Source: Agapetus fuscipes (lineage: Eukaryota > Arthropoda > Insecta > Trichoptera > Glossosomatidae). From it: a DNA stretch of 64,000 bases. The DNA lies in the NCBI GenBank assembly GCA_951799405.1, contig OX637339.1, positions 18,414,001 through 18,478,000 of the forward strand. The letters run 5' to 3'. Within the stretch, counting starts at the first letter, position 1; every line of letters begins with the position of its first letter. Both the position numbers and the translations under genes were made by a program. The notes below the pieces were generated by a model, which was not told the DNA's origin, searched no databases, and saw only the letters and a program-made list of their open reading frames with translations. This document shows positions 43,777 to 54,791 of this stretch, one piece after another.

Positions 43777-44630
43777 ATTCATTGTAGCTGAAAAACCTGG
43801 GACAATGGTTCGGCAGAAGCAGTGAGTCCCCAGCATTTAAAGTCAAAATAGCCATGATGATTGTCAATCTTCGATAGAAGTGGCACGAAGAGAAGAAAAT
43901 ATTGAATTACTTAGGGCCTGTGGCACCAAACTCCAATCAGACGAAAATCAAAATTAAGTGTGATTTCTCCCTTTCAAATCAAACAATTGATTGCATATAC
44001 CTAACTCAGCTGATGTGAATCATATTTCCTGTTCAAATTCCATCACATTTTTAGCAACTTTCGAGAAATATTTAACCGAGGTCCTTACCAGAACTAAGCA
44101 ATCAAATTTGATGTTTCAATCAAATATTGATTGGAGGTTGGTGCAACAGGCCCTTAAAATTTGTAAAATTAAAAAAAAAAAAAACTTTTGCTAACGTCCT
44201 ATAGATGTCATTGTAATGGGAAAGTTGGACCTCGATACAAAACAAAATGATTGATTGACTGCTGTTGCGTTCACTCTTATTTTGGCAGAACAACCTATTA
44301 AACGAGAGGAACCGGTCCGAACAGCTGCCCGGTGTCCAAAATGTTACGTTTTAAACTCAATCCACAGCGTTTTACCAAAAAATGTATCAAGAGTATAATA
44401 GCACAACTAGTGAGAGTTGTAGTTTTCATACATTTGTTTTGGAAAATGCTAGGGTTTAGTTTGAACGGATACACTATATGGCAGGCGTGTCAAACTAAGA
44501 TGATATGGCGGACCAAATGATCCATTTTGTACTTAGTCGAGGGCCTAAAGATTGAAAAAATCATTAAAATAAAAATCGTCCTCAGGGCAAGGGAGTTTCA
44601 GTGGAAAAACGCACGACCCTCAAATTTTAT
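43777..44630. other. No gene; fragment with hAT-like end
   Basis: At 44481 GCAGGCGTGTCAAACTAAG resembles one end of a hAT-type element; no partner end found. ORF 43991-44194 has no recognisable domain. Confidence 0.4.
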
Positions 44631-44636
44631 CATCGA

Positions 44637-44850
44637 AAATGGTTCACTTTGCCAATGTCACCCCTGTTTCAGGGAAGGACGGCAAGAGTTGCAGAGCTTA
44701 TGTTCATTTGAGATTGGGTTTTTATATTGTAGGTCCACATTCGGCATGTGTTAGCGCGAAATTATACATGTCTGCTTGTGGGAATGCATTTAATATAAAT
44801 CTTAAATGATATATATCTTTGCAGCTTAGATTAGATTAGATTAGAGATTA
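44637..44850 (+). repeat. R1 copy, 5' truncated
   Basis: Plus orientation, starting at AAAATGGTTCACTTTGCC and ending GCAGCTTAGATTAGATTAG. Confidence 0.86.
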
Positions 44851-44879
44851 GAAGGTAAAACGCGCTATAATCTAACATA

Positions 44880-45158
44880 TAAGATCCAAAAACATAAACA
44901 TTTAAAGCTTATATCAAATGCATGCCCATAAACAGACACGTGTAGATCTAAATCTAAGCTGCAAAGATATACATCATTTAAGATTCGTATTAAACGCATT
45001 CCCACAAGCAGACATGTATAAGTTCGCGCTAACACATGTGCCGCATGTGGACCTACAATATACAAGCCCAATATCAAATGAACATAAGCCCTGCAACTCT
45101 TGCCTACCTTCCCTGAAACAGCGGTGACATTGGCAAAGTGAACCATTATTTACAGTAT
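44880..45158 (-). repeat. Two abutting R1 pieces
   Basis: A short tail-side piece (44895-44946, AAAGCTTATATCAAATGC, CAGACACGTGTAG) runs into a second, nearly complete minus copy at 44947-45158. Confidence 0.78.
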
Positions 45159-45159
45159 T

Positions 45160-45418
45160 TTATCTAATCTAATCTAATCTAAGTTGCAAAGATATGTTAC
45201 ATTGGAGATTCACATTACATGCATTCCCACAACCAGACACGTACAAGTTCGCGCTTGCACGTGCCTCATGTGAGCCTACATCATAAAAACCAATCTCAAA
45301 TGGACATACACCCTGCAACTCTTGCCGTCCTTCCCTGTAACAGGGGTGACATTGGCAAAGTGAACCCTTTTTTACAGCATGGGTGGTCAGCCGCATACCA
45401 ACCTATAAGTCAAGGAAT
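45160..45418 (-). repeat. R1, full copy with clear pentamer tail
   Basis: The minus-strand tail shows (TTAGA)n as ATCTAATCTAATCTAATC on the plus strand, followed by all internal landmarks to CCTATAAGTCAAGGAA. Confidence 0.9.
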
Positions 45419-45419
45419 T

Positions 45420-46200
45420 TTACATTCTCAGAAATGGCCATCAGAGCCACCTTTTTGACAGAAGAAGGTTGTCTATAGGTTTCTCGATTATTTGAGAGTA
45501 CAAAAACTTCCTCAGAAAAAATAAGAATTGTTATGGCCGTAGAGCGAACATCCCATCCTCCCTTTTGACGGATTGATGGTAAAGCCACATAAACTGACGT
45601 TGAAAATACTGGGCCATAGTGTGCGTTTGGCATGCCTGCCGCACGGCAATGACTGTCATATGGTATGGCCAATCTTGATGATGATGATGATGATGATGGA
45701 GGTAATATTTATAATGAAGTGGCCGGGATATAAATGGCGCGTCCTTATATGGGATTGTGGACCGAAACTTTAGCGGCCGTTAAGTCCGTATACAACACGT
45801 GAACCGAAAGGAATACAGCAACTCGACCTACTAAATGCGGGGGACAACAAGATAAACTGTCAACTCCAAAAAGTTGAGTAGAAGACTGAGGATGTTGTCC
45901 GGTGGAATAGGAAAAGAAGACTTTTCTGGCAAGACCAAGAGTTCACAATGCATGCAGACAGTATAGCAAATGTCGGTGCAGAGGAACTCCCAATTGTTCG
46001 GAGACCACCAGGCAGACTTTCTCAGAGGTGGCAGACAACTGAAGCGCTATTCTGCTGAATTCGATTTCCATTCAATTCAATAGCGATTCGTGTCCAAAAA
46101 TAAGATGTCCTGTGATTTTTCATCTATGGAGTTCTTTCGCAAGCGCTAGAAAGCTCCGACTTGTATTGATATCCAAGGTGTGAGAAATTTAGCAGAATAG
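45420..46200. other. Unassigned; LINE-like remnant
   Basis: 45880-46040 contains CCGGTGGAATAGGAAAAGAA and CAGACTTTCTCAGAGGTGG, which in translation resembles an RTE-type RPPGRLSQRWQ end, heavily decayed. A (GAT)n run lies at 45677-45700. Confidence 0.4.
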
Positions 46201-46202
46201 TG

Positions 46203-46303
46203 CTTCGGGATTAAATTGGGTTGGGAACACAGAAATATACTTTTAAACACAGAAACTTATTCCATAAACGGGTAGCTTGGCAAAGAAATGAGTCGTGAAA
46301 TTG
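46203..46303 (-). pseudogene. LINE fragment (poly-A type)
   Basis: GGGATTAAATTGGGTTGGGA and TTCCATAAACGGGTAGCTTGG match the polyprotein end of the LINE at 43306, interrupted at once by R1. Confidence 0.72.
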
Positions 46304-46512
46304 TCAAGTTGCAAAGATATGTAATATTGGGGATTCACATAATATGCATTATCACAAGCAGACACGTATAAGTTCGCGCGTGCACATGCCGCATGTGAAC
46401 CTACAACATGCAAACCAAAATCTCAAATGAACATACACCATGCAAAACTCTTGCCGACCTTCCCTGAAACAGGGGTGACATTGGCAAAGTGAACCATTTT
46501 CTACAGCATGGG
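46304..46512 (-). repeat. R1 copy
   Basis: Minus orientation; the tail side starts TCAAGTTGCAAAGATATG with no pentamer tract. It ends at CTACAGCATGGGT. Confidence 0.84.
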
Positions 46513-46514
46513 TC

Positions 46515-47008
46515 TTTGTTCATCTTTGTTTTTTTTTTAGACAATAATAATTGTAAAATTTATTAGTCTTTTAAACAGTCAATCTAACTGTGTAACTTTT
46601 TTTTTTCAAAAAATAAAAATAAATATAAAAAGAGTGGAACGATTTCGGAGTTGTCACATTTGTGCAGGGCGCCATCGCTTAACATTTTTCCAAGTCGGCA
46701 ATAGTGTATCACTTTCTCGTCTACATAAAACGGCGATAAAAATGTTACTTTTTTACGCCGTCTGACACAACGCAAGGCGAAACATTATGAAGTGCCGTTA
46801 TTTATTGAATTAAATTAGGCAAACATTATACAAGCAAGTATAATAATAATATTTGTAATAGTGGCATTAAGTTTTTTTTTTAAAAGTCGACTATAACTGC
46901 CATCAATTAAAATATAACGGATAGAAACTGTAAAATAAATAAGGCAGAAATGAAAATGGGGAAGAACAATTAATCGAACTATAATGTTTCAAAAAACTTA
47001 TCAGTAAT
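46515..47008. other. AT-rich stretch, no feature
   Basis: Homopolymer-rich; no ORF worth annotating. Confidence 0.4.
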
Positions 47009-47009
47009 A

Positions 47010-47443
47010 ATGATTCGTATTCGATGCATTCTCGCAAGCAGATACGTCTTCGTGCTCACACATGATGCATGTTAACTGACACAATAAACCAAACCTCACA
47101 TGAGCATAAACCTAGCAAAAACTCCTGAAACTGAGGTGACATTGACAAAGTAAAACAATTATTTTCAGCATGGGGGATCAGCCTCACTAATCATCGATAA
47201 TCTAAGTTGCAAAGATATTTTATATTTAAACTTCATATAATATGCATTTCCATAAGCAGACATGTTTACAAGTTCACGCATACACATGCCGCATTTAGAC
47301 ATACGACATAAAAACCCAATCTCAAATGAACTTTAGTCCTCCAACTCTTGCCGAAATTCCCTGGAACAGGGGTGGCATTGGCAAAGTGAATCAATTATCA
47401 ACAGCATGGGGGTCAGCCTCATACAAACCTATTTATCGAGGAA
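47010..47443 (-). repeat. Two consecutive R1 copies, diverged
   Basis: 47010-47195 (GATGCATTCTCGCAAGCAG to GGGGATCAGCCTCAC) and 47196-47443 (ATCGATAATCTAAGTTGC to CCTATTTATCGAGGAAC), both minus oriented. Confidence 0.78.
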
Positions 47444-47494
47444 CAAAAAATACTAAAATGAAAAATAAGAAGCTAACAAAAAAAAATGAAAGGT

Positions 47495-47565
47495 GATGAA
47501 TGCACTTTGCAGCTAGGCTCTTGCTACTCCTAGTGGAACAGCGACACAGTCACAGTTAGAGGGGT
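47495..47565 (+). pseudogene. LINE 3' UTR fragment
   Basis: GGTGATGAATGCACTTTGC and TGCTACTCCTAGTGGAACAG match the 3' end of the 52087-type LINE. Confidence 0.55.
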
Positions 47566-47699
47566 ATACTTTTCATTTCAAGTGTAATTAAAAGGGTGTG
47601 ATTAAAATACGTAATTTAGCTAATTGGGTGGTTGTTGATAATTGGACAGATTTTCCGTGAAGGATTAGAGGGTGGAGGGTGGGACCTGTGGCGGTTACA

Positions 47700-48570
47700 C
47701 GACAACATGTCCATAGACAGAATGTCCACTGACAAAATGTCAAACGACACAACGACATAATACCCATCGACAAAATATCCATGCGACTAGATGTCCACCG
47801 ACATAATATCCATCGACAAAATGTCCAAGCAACATAATGTCCACGCAACAAAATGTCCACGCGATAAAATGTCCACCGACATAATATCCATCGACAAATA
47901 ATCCAAGCAACATAATGTCCACGCGATAAAATGTCCACCGACATAATATCCACCGACATAATATCCATCGACAAAATGTCCACGCGACAAAATGTCCACG
48001 CGACAAAATGTCCTTCGACATAATGTACAACGACATTATGTCCACTCGACAAAATGTCCACGCGACAGATTGTCACCGATAAAGTGTCCACCGACATAAT
48101 GCCCACCGAGAAAATATCCACGCAACATAATGTCCACCAACAAAATGTCCACCAACATAAATGTCCACGCGACATAATGTTCACCGATAGTGTCCACCGA
48201 TATATGTCCACCGACAAAATATCCACCGACAAAATTTCCATCGACAAATTGTCCACGCCACATAATATCCACCGACAAAATTTCCATCGACAAAATGTCC
48301 ACGCCACATAATATCCACCGACAAAATATCCACCGACAAAATTTCCATCGACAAATTGTCCACGCCACATAATATCCACCGACAAAATTTCCATCGACAA
48401 ATTGTCCACGCCACATAATATCCACCGACAAAATTTCCATCGACAAATTGTCCACGCCACATAATATCCACCAACAAAATATCCACCGACAAAATATCCA
48501 CCGACAAAATATCCACCGACAAAATTTCCATCGACAAAATGTCCACGCCACATAATATCCACGGAGAGAA
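47700..48570. repeat. 16-bp satellite-like array
   Basis: More than 50 units with a 16-bp period, consensus ATGTCCACCGACAAAA with CACGCGAC, CACGCCAC and CATCGAC variants. Higher-order blocks of three or more unit types recur from 48230 on. The minus strand stays open for 334 codons across it (47588-48592) because the unit lacks stops in any frame there; the repetitive VDGNFVGGYFVGG-like product is incidental. Units in opposite orientation follow at 48605-48650. Confidence 0.93.
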
Positions 48571-48604
48571 TGTGGGCATTGTTTGAGAACATTTAACGTG
48601 ATAT

Positions 48605-48665
48605 TGGTGGTGGACATTTTTCGGATGGACATTCTTTCAATGAACATTTTTTCCTGCTACGCCTG
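48605..48665. repeat. Inverted units bounding the 16-bp array
   Basis: GGTGGACATTTTTCGGATGG, ACATTCTTTCAATGAACAT: three units reading in the opposite direction to the main array, then CGCCTGTGG, while CCTGTGGCGG stands just left of the array at 47685. This gives the array the look of an element with inverted ends. Confidence 0.65.
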
Positions 48666-48876
48666 TGGCCTGTGGTAGGGAGGGTCAACACGCGATCCCC
48701 GACAACAACTTAAATCAACAGATTCCGCCTCCACACCCAGCACCGCCTTGACCTCTTGACCCACAGCCTAACATCAGCCTAGTTTAAACTGAAAATCTCG
48801 CAGATATTTCAAATCAAAGTCAATTTTGGACCTAATCAATATATCTCAGGGACGCCGAAGGACATCTAATCAAAAT

Positions 48877-49105
48877 CTAAATCTAAACTGCAAAGATATG
48901 TATCATTTGAGATTCATATTAAATGCCTGACACGCATAATTTCATGCTCACACATGCCGCATGTGGACCTACAATATAAAAAAAACCCAATCTCAAATGA
49001 ACAGAAGCCCTGCAACTCTTGCAGACCTTCCCTGAAACAGGGGTGACATTGGCAAAGTGAACCGTTTTTTACAGTATGGGTGGTCAACCTCATACCAACC
49101 TACGT
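48877..49105 (-). repeat. R1 copy
   Basis: Minus orientation, from AATCTAAACTGCAAAGATA to GGTCAACCTCATACCAACC; the last 15 bases of the 5' end are replaced. Confidence 0.85.
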
Positions 49106-49233
49106 GGCTGAAAAACCTGCGACGGTGGTTCGGCAGAAGCACCAAGTCCCTGTTTCGAGCCGCAGAATCTAAAGTGAAAATAGCCATGATGATCGCCTTC
49201 TTTGATTTTAAAAAATGTAATTTGTCATGTATG

Positions 49234-49500
49234 TTCCTTGACTTATAGGTTGTTATGCGGCTGACCACCCATAATATAAAAATTGGTTCACTTTGCCAAT
49301 GTCACCCCTGTTTCAGGGAAGGACGGCAAGAGTTGCAAGGCTTACGTTCATTTGAGATTGGGTTTTTATATTGTAGGTCCACATGCGGCATGTGTTAGCG
49401 CGAAATTATACATATCTGCTTGTGGGAATGCATTTAGTATAAATCTTAAATGATATATATCTTTGCAGCTTAGATTAGATAGATTAGATTAGATTAGATC
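49234..49500 (+). repeat. R1, full copy
   Basis: Plus orientation, TTCCTTGACTTATAGG at 49234 to (GATTA)n at 49470-49500. It is preceded by AAAAAATGTAATTTGTCATG, also found before the copy at 55008. Confidence 0.9.
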
Positions 49501-49680
49501 GCCGATCTTCGATAGAATTGGCACAAAAAGAAAAAGAAGAATCAATATGCCTTAACTTATGGCTTGGTATGAAGCTGACCACCTCTATACTGTAAAAAAT
49601 GATTCATTTCGCCACTTCCTTGCAGGAAGACAGAAGGGAAGAAATTGTTACTTTTGAAGACAGGAGCAACAATTCAAGCA

Positions 49681-49768
49681 ACACCTCTGCGGTACCCTTC
49701 CAGGGTGACATAGACCCCCAAGATTTGTAAGAATTGGGGAGCCTGCCGCACAGGATTCCTTAAAAAAA
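49681..49768 (+). pseudogene. LINE 3' end (tail 1)
   Basis: ACACCTCTGCGGTACCCTTC, GGTGACATAGACCCCCAAG and CGCACAGGATTCC followed by TTAAAAAAACA: the same 3' end as the LINE at 43306, plus strand. It is followed by an inverted relative at 49800. Confidence 0.8.
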
Positions 49769-49799
49769 CACCCCTATTGCAGGAAGCAATTGACAAATT

Positions 49800-50118
49800 T
49801 GGCAAATTTACTACGTTCATTTTTCTTTAAAGAAGCCTGTGCGGGAGACTCCGTAGATTTAAGAGACTCTAGGGGTCTATGACACTTGTTATAGTGCCGC
49901 AGAGGTGTTGGTGATGTGGCAGTTGTGCTTATCCAGTTGCAGGGTCGTTAGCAGCGCAGTGCTGTGGTGTGTGTTGCGTTGCGTTGTGTTTTAAGATACT
50001 GAGAGGAAATGGCGATTGATATTGGATTTGAAAAGCGCAATGTTAAATCGGGATGGAAACACAGATACCGGTAACTCATTCCATAAGCGGGCAGTTTGGC
50101 AAAGAGCAAAGGAATTTA
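49800..50118 (-). pseudogene. LINE 3' fragment, subtype with SINE-B-like tail
   Basis: Minus strand: polyprotein-end remnant (CTTTGCCAAACTGCCCGC, GGTATCTGTGTTTCCATCC), then AACACCTCTGCGGCACTATA, CAAGTGTCATAGACCCCTAG and CTCCCGCACAGGC. The tail variant is closer to SINE-B tail 1 than the copy at 43306 is. Confidence 0.82.
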
Positions 50119-50125
50119 GATAGTA

Positions 50126-50230
50126 CACATGTTTAATGTGTAAGCGCGAAATTACACGTGCCACCTGGTGGGCATGCGTTTAAAATGAATGTTTAATGTT
50201 TATCTATCTTTGCAACTTAGATTACAGATC
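50126..50230 (+). repeat. R1 3' fragment
   Basis: AATGTGTAAGCGCGAAATTAC to ATCTTTGCAACTTAGATTA; the 5' half is missing. Confidence 0.78.
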
Positions 50231-50259
50231 ACTAAGACCGAGCCCACAGCTAAAATCGC

Positions 50260-50900
50260 AACTAAACAGTCCATTTGGTGCAACTACATACCGCGTTGTT
50301 TCCAAAAATGTCGCATGTAGCGAGTGAAATATGTTTATTTTCACAGGTAAGGAGGCCAGCCTCACCACAACTAACTCAATTGTGGTGGAGGTTTATACGC
50401 AAACGCAACTAAGCTACACATATAGTGTAACTTCTTGCCGCGTTATCCCCGAAGGGGTCGCATGTGGCGAGTTGAACCTATTTATTTTTACAGGTAAGAG
50501 GGTCGGCCTTACGCCAACCACTTCTGTTGAAGTGGGGGTTTCCCAGCTCACGAGAGAGATGGTACTCATTTCTTGTGAAGGCTGAGTAAACATTGCCGGT
50601 ATTTAATTTAGGGGTTTGAAATAAACACCGAAACGGGAAATCATTTCTGACACCCTCGGTGGGATTCGAACCCGAGCTCACGGCATGGAATGCAAGCACT
50701 CTACCAACTGAGCTATCGACCGGACAATATAGGTTTCAGGGTCTCAATTCTCTTGGGTACTGAGTAAACTATGCCAGTTGAATGAATTTTGTAATTAAAA
50801 TGAACATCGAAACGGGAAAACATTTCTGACACCCTTGGAGGGGATTAAACCCTTGCCTTTTGGCATGGATTGCATGCATTCTAACAACTGTAATGGTGGT
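50260..50900 (-). repeat. SINE-A cluster: fragment, full copy, fragment
   Basis: 50260-50395 is a body fragment, 50396-50727 a full copy (head GGTCGATAGCTCAGTTGGTA on the minus strand, B box GGGTTCGAATCCC), and 50728-50900 a diverged head-side piece (ACACCCTTGGAGGGGATTAA). All minus oriented, tandemly arranged. Confidence 0.85.
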
Positions 50901-51109
50901 ACTTAGGATAAAACTCGGTGACTTTAGTATGAATGTATGAACATTTCATCCTTGAAATTGTTTCAAAGACGAAACCTCACAAGTGCGTTCAGTTGTATTA
51001 AATACTGGTACGTAGAAGTAAGAACTAATAACTACTGTATTCGCATCGCCTGGTTATATGCTATTGTGTAATAATTTACGTTAATGTAATAGACCACATG
51101 ATTTGCGAT

Positions 51110-51790
51110 TTTATAATCTATTTTTAATGTAAGTTGCAAAGATAAACTGACGTGTATGGCTCATAATAATTTTAAAATTCATATTATTAAATGCACGCCC
51201 ACGAGCAGACAAGTCGCTGCCTTAGTTCTTGTTTACCGTATACGCCATTGCGAAAATTTTACATGAGCAATGTTTGCATGTGTACTGGACCAATGTGTCT
51301 TATAAACACAAGAAATTTATTTTAAAAATATTTAAAAGAACTCTCACATTATCGAGTTTTACGGTTTTTCTTAGCTCAGATTGTGTAGAATTTGATTCAT
51401 AAGACAACTGCATGAAAAAGTCACATTTGACAAGATTGGCGTATACGGTAAACAAGAACTGGGGGAGCGAAGTGTGAGTTCGCGCTTACGCACGCTGCTT
51501 GTAAACTTCCAAATAACCTCACATGAACATTAGCCTTGTAACTCCTGCCGCCCTTCCCTAAAACGGAGAGGCTTTGGCAAAAGAGGACCAAGTTTTTACA
51601 GCCTGGGACATCAGCCCCATATCAACCATCATATAATACAAGGAACTTAACTATAATAATCTCTAATTTAAGTTGCAAAGATACGTCAACATTTGAGATT
51701 CATTTTTAATACATGCCCACAAGCAGAAACGTGTAAGAGTACTGAACCCCTGAAACAGGGGTGGCATTGGCAAGTGTGAATGATCAGTGA
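51110..51790 (-). repeat. Mixed R1 and R3 fragments
   Basis: R1 tail side at 51120-51215 (AATGTAAGTTGCAAAGATAA, GCACGCCCACGAGCAGAC), R3 at about 51240-51440 (uninterrupted), R1 5' side at 51470-51645 (GTGAGTTCGCGCTTACGC to ATACAAGGAAC), and another R1 piece at 51655-51785. R3 appears inserted in an R1 copy. Confidence 0.6.
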
Positions 51791-51814
51791 CAGTTGTTGT
51801 TATTAGAAATCAGT

Positions 51815-51925
51815 TCATTCTCAGTCGTCGTGTAGAGATGGTGTCTCCTGAAGACGTTAACTACGTCACTAACGAAACGTCAAGAATAATGTAAGTTCTA
51901 TCATAACGGTCCGTCTAATGGGAAC
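51815..51925 (+). pseudogene. Penelope-like 3' remnant, left part
   Basis: GAGATGGTGTCTCCTGAAGA, CACTAACGAAACGTCAAG and ATCATAACGGTCCGTCTAAT; it resumes after the LINE at 52508 with TCTAATATCCGAGTAAAC, as in the uninterrupted copy at 27830-27850. Confidence 0.6.
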
Positions 51926-52507
51926 GTCAGTGTAATGGAAACGATTGGAAGAATTGCAAGAAATAGGAAACTTACGAAGAATATGAGATTGGCGGTCCAC
52001 AATGGCATATTGGTTCCGACATTGATGTATGGAAGTGAGGCGTGGACAGTTAATGAATGTGAGCTGAGTAAAGTATATAGGTTGAAATGGCTTACCTGAG
52101 AGCAATGGCTGGAAAGACACTGAATGATAGAGTACGTAATGATTGGGTGATGAACGAGTGTGGTATAAAAGAGAATATGAGAATGAAAGTACAAAAAAGT
52201 ACGATGAGATGGTTCGGGCATCTCGAAAGAATGGATGATGAACGACTAACGAAGAAAGTATACAAAGGAAATTTCAGAGGAAAGCGCGGAACGGGAAGGC
52301 CGAGGAAAGAATGGTTAGACCAAATAGGTGAGATTTCGAAAGAATGGAATCTGCAGAGTGAGAATAAGAGAAGAGTATGTGTGAAAAAGGTGATGAATAT
52401 TGAGGAAATGAAAGTGGTTTGTAAGGACAGAAAAAAGTGGAGGCGCATCTGCGGAGGTACCGGCCACCCCTAGTGGAACGGCGGCAGGATGCAGTAACAG
52501 TAACAGT
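51926..52507 (+). mobile_element. LINE fragment with reverse-transcriptase C-terminus, flanked by TCTAAT
   Basis: A frame before 52080 gives GILVPTLMYGSEAWTVNECE; after a frame break the ORF at 52087-52470 gives RVRNDWVMNECGIKENMRMK, MRWFGHLERMDDERLTKKVY and GKRGTGRPRKEWLDQI. MYG-E-W, RWFGH-ERM and GRPR--W are standard landmarks at the end of non-LTR reverse-transcriptase ORFs. The 3' UTR has GGCCACCCCTAGTGGAACGG and ends (ACAGTA)n. GTCTAAT flanks both sides in a Penelope-like sequence. 5' truncated, dead. Confidence 0.9.
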
Positions 52508-52599
52508 CTAATATCCGAGTAAACATGTTACCTGTGTTGTTATTAGTATTGTGAATGTGTCAAACGACCGTAATTCTAACTCAAACCTAGCAAAAGTGA

Positions 52600-52647
52600 A
52601 TATTTTTTTTACAGCATGGGAGGTCAGCCGCCAAACATCCTATAAAT
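52600..52647 (-). repeat. R1 fragment, left of a hAT insertion
   Basis: ACAGCATGGGAGGTCAGCCG to CCTATAAAT; it should continue with CAAGGAA but is broken by the element at 52648. Confidence 0.75.
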
Positions 52648-53112
52648 CAGGGGTCGGCAACCTTTTGTTGTAAAAGGGCCAAATATTTTACGTGGGACTT
52701 AGGGCGGGCCGCACTTGGGCAGTGGCGGATCTAATGGTCAGCATTTCAGCAAATGCTGACCAGCTTCCCCCCCCCCCCCCCTCCCCTGCCACGGCCCCTG
52801 GGACCCTCTTGGGAGTCATGCATCGAAAACATTAATCAATTGACGTACGAGCTACAAATGAAAATTACCCCCAAATTCACTATTAATTCTACCCCCCAAA
52901 ATAAATCTCGTATTGTAGAATCCCCGCCAATTCAATTTGGGAATCCCACGATTTTTTTTAGGTTCTCATTCAATACGGTTATTTTTTTAACTTTAAATTT
53001 TTTGATAAATGCTTTTATTTTGTCATTTACTGAAGATCGATTTGTAGTTTTCCGGCACGTGCGTTGCGGGCCGCACCAAGACGCCTCAAGGGCCGCAGGT
53101 TGCCGACCCATG
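52648..53112. mobile_element. hAT-like non-autonomous element with 8-bp duplication
   Basis: A 465-bp element with ends CAGGGGTCGGCAACCT and AGGTTGCCGACCCATG (inverted, two mismatches), subterminal AAGGGCC and GGGCCGC motifs, and perfect 8-bp duplications CTATAAAT at 52640-52647 and 53113-53120. No transposase; the ORF at 52753-53118 includes a poly-Pro run from a C-rich tract and is not coding. Confidence 0.93.
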
Positions 53113-53120
53113 CTATAAAT

Positions 53121-53160
53121 CATTCATATGGTCCCTTGCGTACTTCTTTCATTTCATTCA
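53121..53160 (-). pseudogene. LINE tail next to R1
   Basis: CCCTTGCGTACTTCTTTC, ATTTCATTCAGAG on the plus strand is the complement of the DEMKEV-K LINE end seen at 58035. It is the third place where this tail precedes R1. Confidence 0.6.
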
Positions 53161-53735
53161 GAGACACTTTCCACCAACTATATATCATACGAAAATTTTT
53201 AAATATATTTTTTCAATGTTCTGATTTCACTAGAACTAAAATGGTAGATATATTCTTGGAAACATGAAACAAACTACACAATTTTTGGAACACAATTTTT
53301 TTTTTCACGAAAATTTCACTCTCAAGAAAGATGAACGCATTTTCTTTCACGACTCATCTTTTATATTTTCATCACAATCGAATCTCAGATATTTTTATGG
53401 CTAGTTATACAGAGGTATTCTAAATTTCAGGTTTTCGGCGACAGTCGTGTTTAAAGATCGGTCAGATGGCAGCGACTGAATTAGGCAAACTTCAGACTCA
53501 GGTGGAAAATGTTTTGTAGGTAAAGAAAAGTGGTTCGAGTCTGTGCTAAATTTTCAGAATGTTAGCTACCTTACCGACAGTGAATGTTTTACAGAATTTT
53601 ACAGAGAGGGAGGAAATCTTGAACTTCTTATTTTTTTCATTTAAAAGCAATGTTTAAAAGAAACATAGTCATAGTCACCCCAGTGCTTGTTTGGCTTTTT
53701 TACCATTCGATTATTATTCCTTATTACTCTATTTA
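53161..53735. other. No feature assigned
   Basis: AT-rich DNA without recognisable genes or repeats. Confidence 0.4.
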
Positions 53736-53736
53736 C

Positions 53737-53975
53737 CATTCCTTGACTTATAGGTTGGTATGAGGCTGACCACACATACTGTAAAAAATGGTTCACTTTG
53801 CCAATGTCACCCCTGTTTCAGGGAATGTCGGCAAGAGTTGCAGGGCTTATGTTCATTTGAGGTTTGGATTTTATTTGTAAGTACACAATCAGTTTAAGCG
53901 CGAACTACACGTGTTTGTTTGTGGGCATACATCTGAGAGCTTTGAATGAATATATCCTTGCAACTTAGATTAATA
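53737..53975 (+). repeat. R1, full copy
   Basis: CATTCCTTGACTTATAGG to CCTTGCAACTTAGATTAAT; a small deletion removes the GCATTTG block near 53890. Confidence 0.88.
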
Positions 53976-54173
53976 TTATTAAAGGATGACCTTTTAATTA
54001 ATGGTTGTCTTAAGAATCACATTCTGAGCTAAATAAGAAAAAAACGGGAATCACGTTAATGTGTAATTTTCAAAATCAATTTCCAGCATTCATTAGACAC
54101 ATTGGTCCAGTACACATACAAACGCTGCTCGTGTAAAATTACCTCTGTGAGAGATAAGCCAAACAGGCACTAA

Positions 54174-54455
54174 GGGGCTGTCCATATATTACGTCATTCG
54201 CATTAAGGGGGGGGAGTCTGGTCTGCGGATGATGGCAAATGATGTGCAAGTACCAAAAGTGACGTCGTTCTTGTAAATACCAATTTCTACAAAATATACA
54301 AAATATTATGTAAGTAATATAGCATTATTAATTATTAAGCTCATCCATTATTACAGCAAGAGAGGGGGGGTCATTAGATAATGACTATAGGATGATTGCA
54401 AGAGGGGGGGGTCGAAAATCGGCCAAAATCGATGACGTAATTTATGGACGGCCCC
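54174..54455. mobile_element. 282-bp MITE with TAA duplication
   Basis: Inverted ends GGGGCTGTCCATATATTACG and CGTAATTTATGGACGGCCCC with TAA at 54171-54173 and 54456-54458. The interior has several poly-G runs. TAA/TTA duplication suggests PIF/Harbinger or a related group; ends of the GGCCGTCCATAAATTACGT type are widespread in arthropods. Confidence 0.88.
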
Positions 54456-54791
54456 TAAGGTGACGATTTGAATTTACTGTTCTATAATATTCTCTTGTAT
54501 AAAACTGGCAGCGTCTGCTAAGCCATTATACAATTGTTTTAATTGCATCACTTTATATTCATCGTCATTATTACGGTTTTGTAATGTCAGACATAAGAAA
54601 CAAACAATTACAAAAAAAAATGAATAAATTTTTTATTAAATAAGTCAGTCGGCTAATTTTGCAGATCCGCTTCGGTTGCGGATAACAAACCTTAAACTTG
54701 TAAAATAAAACTTATTTCTAGTAAAAATGATATCATTAAATTATTTCCTTTTAATTATTTATTGTTCCTTGACTCATAGGTTGGTATGAGG

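Noticed and set aside
47700..48570. CRISPR-like array
   Set aside because: Repeats are contiguous 16-bp units without spacers, in a eukaryotic genome.
47588..48592. 334-codon ORF on the minus strand as a real protein
   Set aside because: It lies entirely over a 16-bp tandem array whose unit has no stops in three frames; composition is pure repeat with no start context or domain.
52753..53118. 121-codon ORF with poly-Pro start
   Set aside because: It covers a non-autonomous hAT-like element; the Pro run is a C-homopolymer.
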